Below are positions 51,398 to 60,291 of a stretch of 64,000 nt of DNA, piece after piece. Below the pieces are notes generated by a model. The model did not search any database. It was given only the letters and a program-made list of their open reading frames with translations, and was not told the DNA's origin. Source of the stretch: Avipropionibacterium sp050157065 (lineage in GTDB: Bacteria > Actinomycetota > Actinomycetes > Propionibacteriales > Propionibacteriaceae); assembly GCA_050157065.1 (NCBI GenBank), contig CP189573.1, one strand, 5' to 3'. The first letter of the stretch is position 1; each line of letters starts with the position of its first letter. A program made the translations under genes and the position numbers.

Positions 51398-52500
51398 GCG
51401 GTTACTCCTCGTTGCGCGATCTCGGCGGCGGCGTCCACGTAGCACTGGGCGCCGATCGAATCGGGGTGGTAGGTCAGGACGGTCTGGCCGTAGCTCGGCG
51501 CCTCGCTGATGCGGACCGAGCGCGGGATGACCGTACGGAGGGTCTGGTCGGCGAAGTGCCGTCGCACTTCGTCGGCGACCTGTGCGGCAAGTCTGGTGCG
51601 GGCATCGAACATGGTGAGCAGGACGGTGCTGAGTTGCAGCTCGTCGTTCAGCTCGCCCTTCACCAGGTCGATCGTGTTCATCAGTTGCGAGACGCCCTCC
51701 AGCGCGTAGTACTCACACTGGATCGGGATCAGGATCTCCGTGGCGGCCACGAGGGCGTTGACGGTGAGCAGTCCCAGCGACGGTGGGCAGTCAAGGAAGA
51801 TGTAGTCGACGTCCTCCTCACGCAGGTAGGCGCGGATCGCCTTGGCCAGCCGGGATTCGCGGGCCACCATCGACACCAGCTCGATCTCGGCGCCGGCCAG
51901 ATTGATCGACGCGGGCAGCACCCGCAAGGTCTCCGCCTCGGGCGACGGCGTCGCCAGGTCGGCGATGCGGGCACCATCGAGCAGCGCTTCGTACGTCCCC
52001 GGCACGTCCGGATCGTGCGGGACACCCAGGGCGGTCGACGCGTTGCCCTGTGGATCGAGGTCGATCAGCAGTACGCGGAGGCCTCCGAGCGCCAGCGCCG
52101 TGGCAATGTTCACGGCGGTCGTGGTCTTGCCGACGCCACCCTTCTGGTTGGCGACGACCATGATCCGCGGCTCGGTCGGACGGGGCAGTACGTCGTAGCT
52201 GTCCGCCGTTTCACGTGAAACATCGCGCTGCACGGTCGCCGCCAGGGCCGGGTCGGGCGCGACATCACTCGGGCCGGCCACCGCCGTTTCACGTGAAACA
52301 TCACCATCACCCTCACGCGCACCCTGATCCTGCTGTAGGGCATCCACCGCGGGCTCGGTTACACGTGAAACATCGGCCTCGTCCTGGTGAGCCTCGCTGA
52401 CCAACGCCCATTCCGTACCAATCGGGGCAACCGGGGCAACCGGGGCTGGGCCCGGCTCGACCTTGCCCTTCTTGTCCTTCCGCTTCTTCTTCTTCGCCAT
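51394..52500 (-). CDS. parA: Chromosome partitioning ATPase ParA with long N-terminal extension
   Basis: A 368-residue MinD/ParA-type ATPase that drives origin segregation. The deviant Walker A KGGVGKTTT begins at residue 120, DLDPQGNASTALG follows, and LDCPPSLGLLT is the Walker B-like segment. Before the core lies a 112-residue extension that starts MAKKKKRKDKKGK and is otherwise acidic and disordered. It contains three VSR(E/V)T peptides (44-48, 68-72, 94-98) that are simply the translation of three parS sites. The ATG at 52500 has GGAAGAGG just upstream. In Caulobacter and some actinobacteria ParA has shorter N-termini, so much of this extension may exist to carry parS. Confidence 0.95.
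   Translation of the reverse strand: MAKKKKRKDKKGKVEPGPAPVAPVAPIGTEWALVSEAHQDEADVSRVTEPAVDALQQDQGAREGDGDVSRETAVAGPSDVAPDPALAATVQRDVSRETADSYDVLPRPTEPRIMVVANQKGGVGKTTTAVNIATALALGGLRVLLIDLDPQGNASTALGVPHDPDVPGTYEALLDGARIADLATPSPEAETLRVLPASINLAGAEIELVSMVARESRLAKAIRAYLREEDVDYIFLDCPPSLGLLTVNALVAATEILIPIQCEYYALEGVSQLMNTIDLVKGELNDELQLSTVLLTMFDARTRLAAQVADEVRRHFADQTLRTVIPRSVRISEAPSYGQTVLTYHPDSIGAQCYVDAAAEIAQRGVTA
52207..52222. other. parS site 1 (inside parA)
   Basis: CGTTTCACGTGAAACA, a perfect match to the 14-bp core GTTTCACGTGAAAC (52208-52221) of the ParB-binding consensus. It is in the parA coding strand frame as VSRET at residues 94-98. Confidence 0.95.
52285..52300. other. parS site 2 (inside parA)
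   Basis: CGTTTCACGTGAAACA, identical to site 1, 78 bp away, with the core at 52286-52299. It is read as VSRET at parA residues 68-72. Confidence 0.95.
52357..52372. other. parS site 3, one mismatch (inside parA)
   Basis: GGTTACACGTGAAACA; the core at 52358-52371 differs from consensus by one base (T to A in the left arm). It is 72 bp from site 2 and is read as VSRVT at parA residues 44-48. Binding may be weaker than at sites 1 and 2. Confidence 0.85.
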
Positions 52501-52644
52501 GTCCTCTTCCAGTGACCCCTCGACTCCCGATCCGGGATGCGGCCATCCCACGTCGTCGGCGAATCGGCGCTGGTGCGGCCAGCCAAGCGACAGCAAGTCA
52601 TCCACAGTAGAGGCCTTCGATGGTCGGTGCTGAGCGAGTCCAAC

Positions 52645-53610
52645 CTATCGGAGGCGAGCGGACCAGGCACCTCGACAAGCCCGACCTGTGGAGGGCCGTC
52701 GGGCGCACGCCCTGGCCAGCTTCGGCTGTCGGCTCCGACGCATCGTCCATGGGCCGGGGCGCCACTGCGAAGCAATCACGGCGACCAGCGTCAGACTGAA
52801 GCCAACTCCCTGCACCAGCGTCAGTGACTGACCGAGTACGAGCCAGCCCAGTAGCGTGGCGACCACGGGGGACAACAGGGTCAAGAAGGCGACGGCGGTG
52901 ACCGGGAGAAGGCCGACAGCTCGAAACCACACCGTGTAGGCGAGCAGGGTGCCGACCAGTCCCAGCCAGAGGTACCCGGCCACGGCGGATGGCGTCATCA
53001 TCGGCGGCGGCCCCTCGATGAGCAGCGCCAAGGGAGTCAGGAACAGGCCACCGGCGGTCACCTGCCAGCCGGCGAACGGCAGCGCTCCGACGGGGTTGCC
53101 CCACCGACGGGTGAGCACCAGGCCGGCACTCATTGCCAGTACGCCGGCAACGCCGGCAGCCACGCCCCACGCGTCCAGCCGCGCACCCGGGCCCAACACC
53201 ATGAGGGCGACACCCACCACCCCGGCCATCCCCCAACCCACGCGCCACCGGGTCGGTTGCTCCCGCAACGCCAGCTTGGCCAGCACCAGGACCGCCAGGG
53301 GTGAGACCGCACTCAGGGTCGCCGCAACCCCACCCGGCAAGCGGTAGGCCGCCACGAAGAGCAGCGCGAAGAAGGCTCCAATGTTGAGCACCCCGAGCAC
53401 GGCGGCGCGCCACCACCAGTGGCCTTTCGGCAGGCGGCGGGTGATCGCCAACACCAGCAGGCCGGCCGGCAACGCCCGGAGCGTGGCGGACCACAGTGGT
53501 CGATCGGCCGGCAGCCATTCGCTCGTGACGAGGTAGGTGGTGCCCCAGCTGATCGGTGCCACGGCGGTCACCACGACGAGCAACCAGGCGGGCCAACCGG
53601 AGCGGGTCAT
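52645..53610 (-). CDS. EamA/DMT family transporter
   Basis: A 321-residue permease with about ten helices in two EamA repeats. The first starts VAPISWGTTYLVTSEWLPADRPLW and the second includes LWLGLVGTLLAYTVWFRAVGLLPVTAVAFLTLLSPVVA. The family exports amino acids, nucleosides or other metabolites. A basic, disordered tail of about 35 residues follows the last helix. It is divergent from a MarR regulator with shared palindromes, so it is probably derepressed by a small molecule. It starts the block lying between parA and rsmG. Confidence 0.9.
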   Translation of the reverse strand: MTRSGWPAWLLVVVTAVAPISWGTTYLVTSEWLPADRPLWSATLRALPAGLLVLAITRRLPKGHWWWRAAVLGVLNIGAFFALLFVAAYRLPGGVAATLSAVSPLAVLVLAKLALREQPTRWRVGWGMAGVVGVALMVLGPGARLDAWGVAAGVAGVLAMSAGLVLTRRWGNPVGALPFAGWQVTAGGLFLTPLALLIEGPPPMMTPSAVAGYLWLGLVGTLLAYTVWFRAVGLLPVTAVAFLTLLSPVVATLLGWLVLGQSLTLVQGVGFSLTLVAVIASQWRPGPWTMRRSRQPKLARACARRPSTGRACRGAWSARLR

Positions 53611-53615
53611 GAGCT

Positions 53616-53695
53616 ATTCCTTAACGTTGAACTGTTCAACGCTTCTACCGTAGCCCATGGTAATCTCCCCGTCAAACAGTTCAACGTCAAGGAAT
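53616..53695. promoter_or_regulatory. Paired MarR-type operators between EamA and marR genes
   Basis: A perfect palindrome CGTTGAAC-T-GTTCAACG occupies 53625-53641. On a larger scale, 53616-53634 and 53677-53695 are a 19-bp inverted repeat with one mismatch (ATTCCTTAACGTTGAACTG and its complement). So there is a full site near the EamA start (53610) and a half-site or second site near the marR start (53713), suited to co-repression of both genes. Confidence 0.75.
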
Positions 53696-53712
53696 CCACG
53701 TGAGGAGCCGCC

Positions 53713-54231
53713 ATGGGTGATCGACTGGACGTCATCCTCGAGCAGTGGGCCGCCGCCCGGCCCGACCTCGACACCGCACCCATGGGAGTGATCGGTCGCA
53801 TCTCACGGGCCTCGATCCTGCTCGCCCAGCGTCTCGACACCGTGTTCGCCGAACACAACCTGCAACGCGGCGAGTTCGACATCCTCGCGACACTGCGTCG
53901 CGCGGCGGGACCGAACGGGATGACCGCCGGCGCCCTGGCATCCGTGTCGATGGTCACCTCGGGAGCCATCACCAATCGCGTGGATCACCTTGTGGCCAAG
54001 GGATTGGTGACCAGGGACCTCGATCCCGCCAACCGCCGGTCGACCCTCATCGCCCTCACCCCGAGCGGACACCAACTGATCGATTCGATCCTGCCGCACC
54101 ACGTGGCGAACGAGGTCGACATCCTCAGCGCCCTCAGCCCGAAGCAACAGGCAAAGCTCGCCGACCTGTTGCGCCGACTGCTGATCGGACTCGACGACAC
54201 CTCCGAGGCCGAACAGCTCTCCACCTCTTGA
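53713..54231 (+). CDS. MarR family regulator
   Basis: A 172-residue winged-helix protein: the core LQRGEFDILATLRRAAGPNGMTAGALASVSMVTSGAITNRVDHLVAKGLV and the wing RDLDPANRRSTLIALTPSGHQLIDSI are typical. It is divergent from the EamA transporter and probably represses it and itself. GAGGAG about 7 nt upstream supports the ATG at 53713. Its last codons abut the putative LacI operator of the lyase C gene. Confidence 0.94.
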   Translation: MGDRLDVILEQWAAARPDLDTAPMGVIGRISRASILLAQRLDTVFAEHNLQRGEFDILATLRRAAGPNGMTAGALASVSMVTSGAITNRVDHLVAKGLVTRDLDPANRRSTLIALTPSGHQLIDSILPHHVANEVDILSALSPKQQAKLADLLRRLLIGLDDTSEAEQLSTS

Positions 54232-54245
54232 TTCTCCGCGTAATC
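54230..54245. promoter_or_regulatory. Putative LacI-family operator before lyase C
   Basis: GATTCTCCGCGTAATC, sharing 14 of 16 bases with the site at 60292-60307. It overlaps a possible -35 TTGATT (54228-54233), which is 17 nt from a weak TTAGCG. The lyase C ATG is 65 bp downstream. A LacI gene follows the lyase. Confidence 0.55.
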
Positions 54246-54309
54246 ATCCCTTAGCGTGGTGCTCGCGCAGTGCAGCGTCGATGCTGCACCCCTCACAGGA
54301 GCAGCCACC

Positions 54310-57300
54310 ATGCCCGGAACTGATCACACCCCCAGCCCCACTCCGTCCAGCCTTCCGGCGTTCAGTCGCCGTCGCCTGCTCGGGGGCCTGACGGCCGCCG
54401 GCGCCCTCGGATTCGCAGCGACCGCACTACCTTGGGTGCCGAGGCCGCCGAAGGCCCATGCGGCCCCCGGCGTTCCGGTGAAGCGGCGCTCGACGTACTA
54501 CACCAGCGAGCGGGTGACAGCTGCCCGCCACAACGTCGCGACGTACGACTGGGCGGCCACCCTGCGCGACGAGGCGGTGGCCGGCGCCGACACAGCCCTG
54601 CAGATCTCGGACGAGCAGGCGTGGCACCAGATTCCGGCCCAGTCCATCCCTCGCAGCATCACCGCCACCCTCGACCGGACGATCGGCTCGCCGATCACCG
54701 GCGACGAGATCTACGACTTCGGCATCTACCCGTGGCTGGCCGAGCCGTACACCAAGCCGTGGAAGCTGACCGACCCCAGCAGCGACTACGTCTTCCCCAC
54801 CAACGACTTCGCGGCCTTCTACGCCAGTGGCCTCAACAGCGCCGGCGAGTTCGACCGGTCATTGGCCGACGAATCCCTGTTGGTGAACGAGCTCTACCCC
54901 GACCGCGGTCCCACCTGGGGCGTCGACGACGGGTACGGCTGGATCGACGAGAACGGGATCAAGTGGGCCTTCGTTGCCTACTACGCGCACTGGTTCACCT
55001 GGTACAAGGACACCGCCGTCGTCCACCAGGCGGTCAACTTCCTGCGCGACGCCTTCGTCTACACCGGCAACCTCAACTACGCCCGCCGCGGGTTGATCAT
55101 GCTCGACCGGGTCGCCGACCTGTACCCGGAGTTGAGCACCTCGGAGTACCCGATGGCCGACGGCTACTTCAACGCCGACGGCCACACCAACCTCGGCAAG
55201 GCGGTCGGATGTGAGTGGGAACCCTACCTGGTAAGGGATCTGACGCTCGCGTACGACGCCTTCCTGCCGGCCATCATCGACGCCGACCACGCCGGCGTGC
55301 TGCCAGTGCTCGCCTCGCTCGCCGAGCAGTACCCCGACCTCGCGCCCAAGGACACCATCGAGTCGGTCCGCGCCAACATCGAACAGAACCTGCTGCGCGA
55401 GATCGTGCCGGCGGTCAAGGAGGCCCGCATCCGCTCCAACTTCCCGCTGCACCAGGCTGCGGTGGCCGCGGCCGCAGTGGTCCTTGATCATCCGGCGGAG
55501 TCGAACGAGTGGCTCGACTTCCTGTACGCCAGTGGCGGCTTCCAGTACAACCCGTACCGGGTCGACGGCGGTGACGTGTACAACCGTCTGGTCGGGCTGG
55601 TCGACCGGGACGGGTTCCTGGACGAGTCCTCGCCGGCGTACAACGTGATGGGCTTGGGCAACTTCGACGTGCTGGCCGACCTGTTGCAGGGCTACGACAG
55701 CCACCCGGCAGAGAGTCTGTACGAGCACCCCAAGCTCCGCAAGATGTTCGAGCAGCGCTACTCGCTGGCGATGCTCAACGCCTACCAGCCCCACATCGGT
55801 GACAGCCAGTTCACCGGCAACCCGTCGCTGGAGTTCTCCAACACCGCCCAAGCGCTCACCAAGGCGTTCGAGCTGTACGGCAAGAAGGAGTACGCCCAGA
55901 CCGCGGTCATCCAGAACGGCGGCACCGTCGACGGGCTGTACAGCAACGTCTTCGCCACCGACGTCGAGGGCACCCAGCAGCGGGTGCAGGAGATCCTCGA
56001 CAGCGAGGGCACCCTCCACCTCCCGGCCATCAACCTGACCGGTTACGGCATCGCCGCCCTCCGTGCCGGCGTCGGCGACCGGATGCGTGCCGCCTGGATG
56101 TACTACGGGCGCAGTCTCAAGCACGGCCACAAGGACTCGCTCAACCTGGGCTACTTCGGCCACGGCATCAACTTCACGCCCGACCTGGGCCACGCCGCGT
56201 TCGGCGGCAAGGACCGGCGTCGCCAGGAGTTCACCATCAACACCGTCGCCCACAACACCGTGGTGGTGAACGCCGGTCCCCAGGTGCGCAAGTGGGATGC
56301 CACGCCATTGGGCTTCGCCGTCACCGACCGCGTGCACTTCGCCGAGGTCTCCTCACCCAACGCCTACCCCGACGACGTGTCGGTGTACCGCCGAGCCATC
56401 GCCACCGTCGCGATCGACGAGGACGACGCGTACCTCGTCGACGTGTTCCGCGTGGTCGGCGGCACCCAGCACCACTACTCCTTCCACGGCGCCGAGGGCA
56501 CCGTCTCAGGCGTCGACCTCAACCTCGTACCGCAGGACGGTGGCACCTACGCCGGCGCCGACGTGGAGGTCCCCGACGGGTCGCTCGCCGCGGACCCGGA
56601 CGCCTCCGGCTTCGCCTGGTTGATCAACGTCGAACGCGACGAGGCGCCGCCGCGGCAGTTCGGGCTCGACTGGGACATCGTCGACACCTGGGACGTCCAT
56701 CCCGACCCGGATCCGGACCTCCACATGCGCCTCACCATGCTCACCGAGGTGGATGACATCGCCCTGGCCGACGGCATCCCGGCCCAGAACCGGCCGGGCA
56801 ACCCGGAGACGCTGCGCTACCTGATAGCCGCTCGCCGCTCCGATGGTGAGTACCGATACATCGAGGAGGACGACCCGGCCGTCAGCTTCACCGGCACGTG
56901 GGTGCGCTACACCGGGTCCCAACCCCACGGCGGTGCCCACCGGTTGTCCCACCCCAACACCCCCGACGCGTCGGTGACCGTCACCTGGACCGGCGGCCGG
57001 GCGCAGCTGCTCGGCTCGTCCGGACACTCCGGGCAGGTCCACGGGCTCGCCCGCGCCGTCCTCGACGGCGAGGACCTCGGCATCGTCAGCTTCTCCCGGC
57101 CCAGTCAGGTGTACCAGCACGTCATGTTCGACACCGGCGAGATCCCCGATGGTGACCACACCCTCACCCTCACCGCCACCGGTGAGAAGGGGGAGCACGC
57201 GCGACCGCAGGACGTGGGGATCCGGATCAGCTTCGACGCCCTGGTCATCCCACCGCCAGAACTGCGCAGCCAGTTCGTGTCGGTGATCGAGCCATACCTG

Positions 57301-57909
57301 GCGAATCCGAAGATCGCCGCCGTCGAGCGGGTCGCGGTACGGCCGATGGGCGGTGCCCTCGCCGAGCACGAGGCGGCAGCGGTGAAGGTGACCCTCGCAT
57401 CCGGCCGGACCGACTACGTTGTCAGCTGCACCAGGCCCGACGTCCCACTCCGGGTCGACAACACGATCATGTGCACCGGCCGGTTCGCGGTCGTGTCGTA
57501 CGACGGCGCGCCGACGGGGAGGCCTTCGTACACGATGCTGCACGACGGGGACCGGGTGACACCGAGCGTCGGCGGTCGGGTCACCGCACCGGCCGGCACC
57601 GGCACGATCGTCGACTTCACCCGGACCATGGAGATCGAGAACTCGATCACCGTTCGGTTCGCCGGCGCTTCACCAGACCTCGGCGACATCACCGGCCAGT
57701 ACGTCTACGTCGAGAATGATGGCGTCCGCAACGCCACCTACCTGATCCACGACGCCACTCCACTGTCCGACACCGACGTCCGGCTCGACATCGGGGACGC
57801 CACCCTGATCCGCAGCTACGTCGACGAGGACGACTTCGAGGCCGGGTACGTCTACGACATCGCCGAGGGGGCGGCCTTCCGGATTCCCACGACCGTCGAG
57901 CGGGGGTGA
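54310..57909 (+). CDS. Lyase C: Tat-exported heparinase II/III-like protein with inserted beta module
   Basis: A 1199-residue secreted protein, close in layout to lyase B. The Tat signal has SRRRLLGGLTAAGALG at about residues 19-34. A helical toroid domain spans about 80-590 (WGVDDGYGWIDENGIKW, FLYASGGFQYNPYR). The heparinase II/III-like domain has GHKDSLNLGYFGHGINF near 604 and TVAHNTVVVNAG near 645. A galactose-binding-like module of about 135 residues (846-980; FTGTWVRYTGSQPHGGAHR) is inserted between segments continuous in lyase B. The C-terminus matches lyase B (YVYVENDGVRNATYLI). AGGAG 8 nt before the ATG at 54310 supports the start. The next gene is a LacI regulator. Confidence 0.83.
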   Translation: MPGTDHTPSPTPSSLPAFSRRRLLGGLTAAGALGFAATALPWVPRPPKAHAAPGVPVKRRSTYYTSERVTAARHNVATYDWAATLRDEAVAGADTALQISDEQAWHQIPAQSIPRSITATLDRTIGSPITGDEIYDFGIYPWLAEPYTKPWKLTDPSSDYVFPTNDFAAFYASGLNSAGEFDRSLADESLLVNELYPDRGPTWGVDDGYGWIDENGIKWAFVAYYAHWFTWYKDTAVVHQAVNFLRDAFVYTGNLNYARRGLIMLDRVADLYPELSTSEYPMADGYFNADGHTNLGKAVGCEWEPYLVRDLTLAYDAFLPAIIDADHAGVLPVLASLAEQYPDLAPKDTIESVRANIEQNLLREIVPAVKEARIRSNFPLHQAAVAAAAVVLDHPAESNEWLDFLYASGGFQYNPYRVDGGDVYNRLVGLVDRDGFLDESSPAYNVMGLGNFDVLADLLQGYDSHPAESLYEHPKLRKMFEQRYSLAMLNAYQPHIGDSQFTGNPSLEFSNTAQALTKAFELYGKKEYAQTAVIQNGGTVDGLYSNVFATDVEGTQQRVQEILDSEGTLHLPAINLTGYGIAALRAGVGDRMRAAWMYYGRSLKHGHKDSLNLGYFGHGINFTPDLGHAAFGGKDRRRQEFTINTVAHNTVVVNAGPQVRKWDATPLGFAVTDRVHFAEVSSPNAYPDDVSVYRRAIATVAIDEDDAYLVDVFRVVGGTQHHYSFHGAEGTVSGVDLNLVPQDGGTYAGADVEVPDGSLAADPDASGFAWLINVERDEAPPRQFGLDWDIVDTWDVHPDPDPDLHMRLTMLTEVDDIALADGIPAQNRPGNPETLRYLIAARRSDGEYRYIEEDDPAVSFTGTWVRYTGSQPHGGAHRLSHPNTPDASVTVTWTGGRAQLLGSSGHSGQVHGLARAVLDGEDLGIVSFSRPSQVYQHVMFDTGEIPDGDHTLTLTATGEKGEHARPQDVGIRISFDALVIPPPELRSQFVSVIEPYLANPKIAAVERVAVRPMGGALAEHEAAAVKVTLASGRTDYVVSCTRPDVPLRVDNTIMCTGRFAVVSYDGAPTGRPSYTMLHDGDRVTPSVGGRVTAPAGTGTIVDFTRTMEIENSITVRFAGASPDLGDITGQYVYVENDGVRNATYLIHDATPLSDTDVRLDIGDATLIRSYVDEDDFEAGYVYDIAEGAAFRIPTTVERG

Positions 57910-57949
57910 CGGCCTACCGCGACGACAGCGGGCGGCTAAAGTTTCGGCC

Positions 57950-58978
57950 ATGGTCACCCGCAAGGACGTCGCCGCACTCGCCGGCGTCTCCACCGCAGTC
58001 GTCTCGGCGGCCATCTCGGGCAGCAACTCGGTACGGATGAGCGCGGCCACCCGGGAGCGCGTGATGGCAGCGATCGAGGCCACCGGGTACCGGGTCAACC
58101 ATGCTGGACGGGCGCTGGCCTCCAAGCGGTCCGGCATCGTGGCGGCGGTCGTCCCCAAGATCAGCAACCCGGTGTTCGACCTGGCCCTGCAAGGCGTCCA
58201 GGACGCCGCGGACGAGTCGTCCGACATCGTGCTGGTCTCCGATGCCGCCCGGCTGTTCACCGGCAGCAACATGCTCGACCGGATCGTCGGCACCGGAGTC
58301 GCGGACGGCTTCATCGTGCGGGGCACGATGATCGGGGACGAGCCGATCGACAAGATCATCGCCCGCGGCGTGCCGTGCGTCGTGCTCAACGGCCCGACCG
58401 ATCATGATCATGTCAACGTGTGGGTCGACGACCACGCCGGCATCCGCGCCGCAACGGATCACCTGCTGGCGTTGGGACATCGGCGGATCGTCCTGGTCGG
58501 TGGGCCGGTCGAGGAGTCCGCCGCCAAGGACACCCGCCGCCACGGGTTCCTCGAGGCGTTCCGCGCACATCGGGCCGAACCCCCCGTCGACTGCTTCCAC
58601 TCCGTGGGGTACGAACCGGAGGAGATCCAACGCACGGTCACCGAGCTGTTGTCACGCCCCGACGCCCCGACCGGGATCATCGTCGACAACGTGACCGCCT
58701 CGATCGGAGCCCTCGCCGCGGCCGCCGATCTGGGTGTGCTCGTGCCGGACGACCTGTCCGTGATCGGCTATCACGACATCTCGCTGGCGGCCCTCATCCG
58801 ACCCGCGATCACCACGATTCGCATGCCCGTCAGGGAATCCGGACGCCAAGCCTACCGAACCCTCGCCCAGATGATCATGGGCGAGGGTCCGGGGGAGACG
58901 CAGTTGATCAATGACCCGCCACCCGAGCTGGTGGTCCGGGCATCGACGGGTCCGGTCAGGCCTGCCACCACGCGGTGA
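57950..58978 (+). CDS. LacI family transcriptional regulator
   Basis: A 342-residue regulator. The DNA-binding domain is at residues 1-55 (TRKDVAALAGVSTAVVSAAISG...RERVMAAIEATGYRVN with hinge NHAGRAL). The sugar-binding domain contains VPKISNPVFDLALQGVQDAADES and IGYHDISLAALIRPAITTI. No ribosome site precedes the ATG at 57950, so translation may be leaderless. It lies 41 bp after lyase C and is the obvious candidate for binding the two GATT-N2-CCGCGTAATC sites. The inducer is presumably a breakdown product of the lyase substrate. Confidence 0.93.
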   Translation: MVTRKDVAALAGVSTAVVSAAISGSNSVRMSAATRERVMAAIEATGYRVNHAGRALASKRSGIVAAVVPKISNPVFDLALQGVQDAADESSDIVLVSDAARLFTGSNMLDRIVGTGVADGFIVRGTMIGDEPIDKIIARGVPCVVLNGPTDHDHVNVWVDDHAGIRAATDHLLALGHRRIVLVGGPVEESAAKDTRRHGFLEAFRAHRAEPPVDCFHSVGYEPEEIQRTVTELLSRPDAPTGIIVDNVTASIGALAAAADLGVLVPDDLSVIGYHDISLAALIRPAITTIRMPVRESGRQAYRTLAQMIMGEGPGETQLINDPPPELVVRASTGPVRPATTR

Positions 58979-59037
58979 GCGGGATCCGGGCCTCCCGCGG
59001 ACGGCCAGGTCGTGGCCGTGGCCCGCGTCCGGCTCGA

Positions 59038-60273
59038 TCACCGACCCGTGATGGATTCCATGACCTCTGTGACCATCCGCTGCAGTTCGGCCCGGCCCTG
59101 GGTGCGTGCTCCGGCCACGGCGGCACGCGCACCGTCCGGGTCCGCGACGATCGCCGCCAACGCCGTACGGATGGTCCGGCTCGGGTCCGGCTCGATCTCG
59201 AGGGCCGGCCCGACGCCGAGGTCGGCGAACATCTGTCCCTTCACCGTCTCGGTCGGCAGCCGCAGGTAGCGCGTCGGTGTGCCGACCGCGGTCGCGAGCA
59301 ACGGACTGTGACCGTCCATGCTGACCACGGCGGCCGCCCGGGCGTACACCGCGGAGGCCTCGGCCAGGGACCAGAAACGGGGGAGGACGTGCACCTTCGG
59401 TGCCACGTCGGCCGGCCAGTCCGTCATGCGCTCGGCGGCGAGCTCGACGACGTAGGCCATCTCCGGCACGACCAGCACGTCCCGCCCGGTGTCGCGCACC
59501 CAGTCGATGACCACCTGCCGCAGCACGGCCAGGTCGGCGTCGGTGTGGCCGGCGTTGAACGCCTCCTTGCGCACCTGGTCCGGGGTCGGCGGCGTACCGA
59601 ACATCGTGTGGTACGGCGCGAACCGCACCCGCGGTACGACGCACAGGAACTCGCCGGGGACCAGTCCGTACTCCCCGATGATCTGCTCGGCACCGGCCTC
59701 GTCGCCCACCTCATAGGCCAGCGTCGCGTCCGGTCCGAAGCTCAACCGATCGGCCCCGATGTCCTGCCCCTGCAGGAAACGCAACGACAGCGAGTCGCGG
59801 CAGTGCACGAACGAGGCCCCGTCGAGGATCTCCCGGTGCTCGGGCGCCAGCAGGTCGCCGTCGATGGCATCGACCATGGTGACCGCCTGGTCGAGGGTCA
59901 TGTGGAACGGCGCGATCGGATCGAAGGTCACACCGAACAGGCCGTACGGCTTCGACGTCCGCCGTCGCCACGAGGCGAACTCGCGGTCGGCCACGAAGAA
60001 GGGCGCCGAGCCGTGCACCAGCACGTCACAGGAGTCGATCAGGTCGTCGGGCAGGTCTGCCGACGGCCCACCGTCGATGACCGTCACGTTGTCGAAGTGC
60101 CCGGTGAGCAGCTCCCGCTCCCGGTCGCCCAGCCGCCAGGCCCACAGCACGACCTCGGCCTCGGGGGCGAACTCGGCGAAGGCGGCCAACGCCCCGGGGG
60201 TGTGGGCGACGTCGCCGATGTTCACCGTCTGCCACGACGAGACGAGCAGGACGCGGGGTGCAGCACTGGTCAC
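59038..60273 (-). CDS. Polysaccharide pyruvyl transferase family protein
   Basis: A 411-residue protein resembling the polysaccharide pyruvyl transferase family, whose members add ketal pyruvate to sugar polymers using PEP. It has the family's N-terminal SSWQTVNIGDVAHTPG, then VLVHGSAPFFV, FVHCRDSLSLRFL and the C-terminal VSMDGHSPLLATAVGTPTRYL. The family is broad and its members also occur in catabolic loci, so transfer activity is not certain. The GTG at 60273 starts MTSAAPRVLL. A palindrome like that before lyase C lies 19 bp upstream. It converges on lacI with 59 bp between. Confidence 0.8.
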   Translation of the reverse strand: MTSAAPRVLLVSSWQTVNIGDVAHTPGALAAFAEFAPEAEVVLWAWRLGDRERELLTGHFDNVTVIDGGPSADLPDDLIDSCDVLVHGSAPFFVADREFASWRRRTSKPYGLFGVTFDPIAPFHMTLDQAVTMVDAIDGDLLAPEHREILDGASFVHCRDSLSLRFLQGQDIGADRLSFGPDATLAYEVGDEAGAEQIIGEYGLVPGEFLCVVPRVRFAPYHTMFGTPPTPDQVRKEAFNAGHTDADLAVLRQVVIDWVRDTGRDVLVVPEMAYVVELAAERMTDWPADVAPKVHVLPRFWSLAEASAVYARAAAVVSMDGHSPLLATAVGTPTRYLRLPTETVKGQMFADLGVGPALEIEPDPSRTIRTALAAIVADPDGARAAVAGARTQGRAELQRMVTEVMESITGR

Positions 60274-60291
60274 GCAAGGAACCCTGACACG

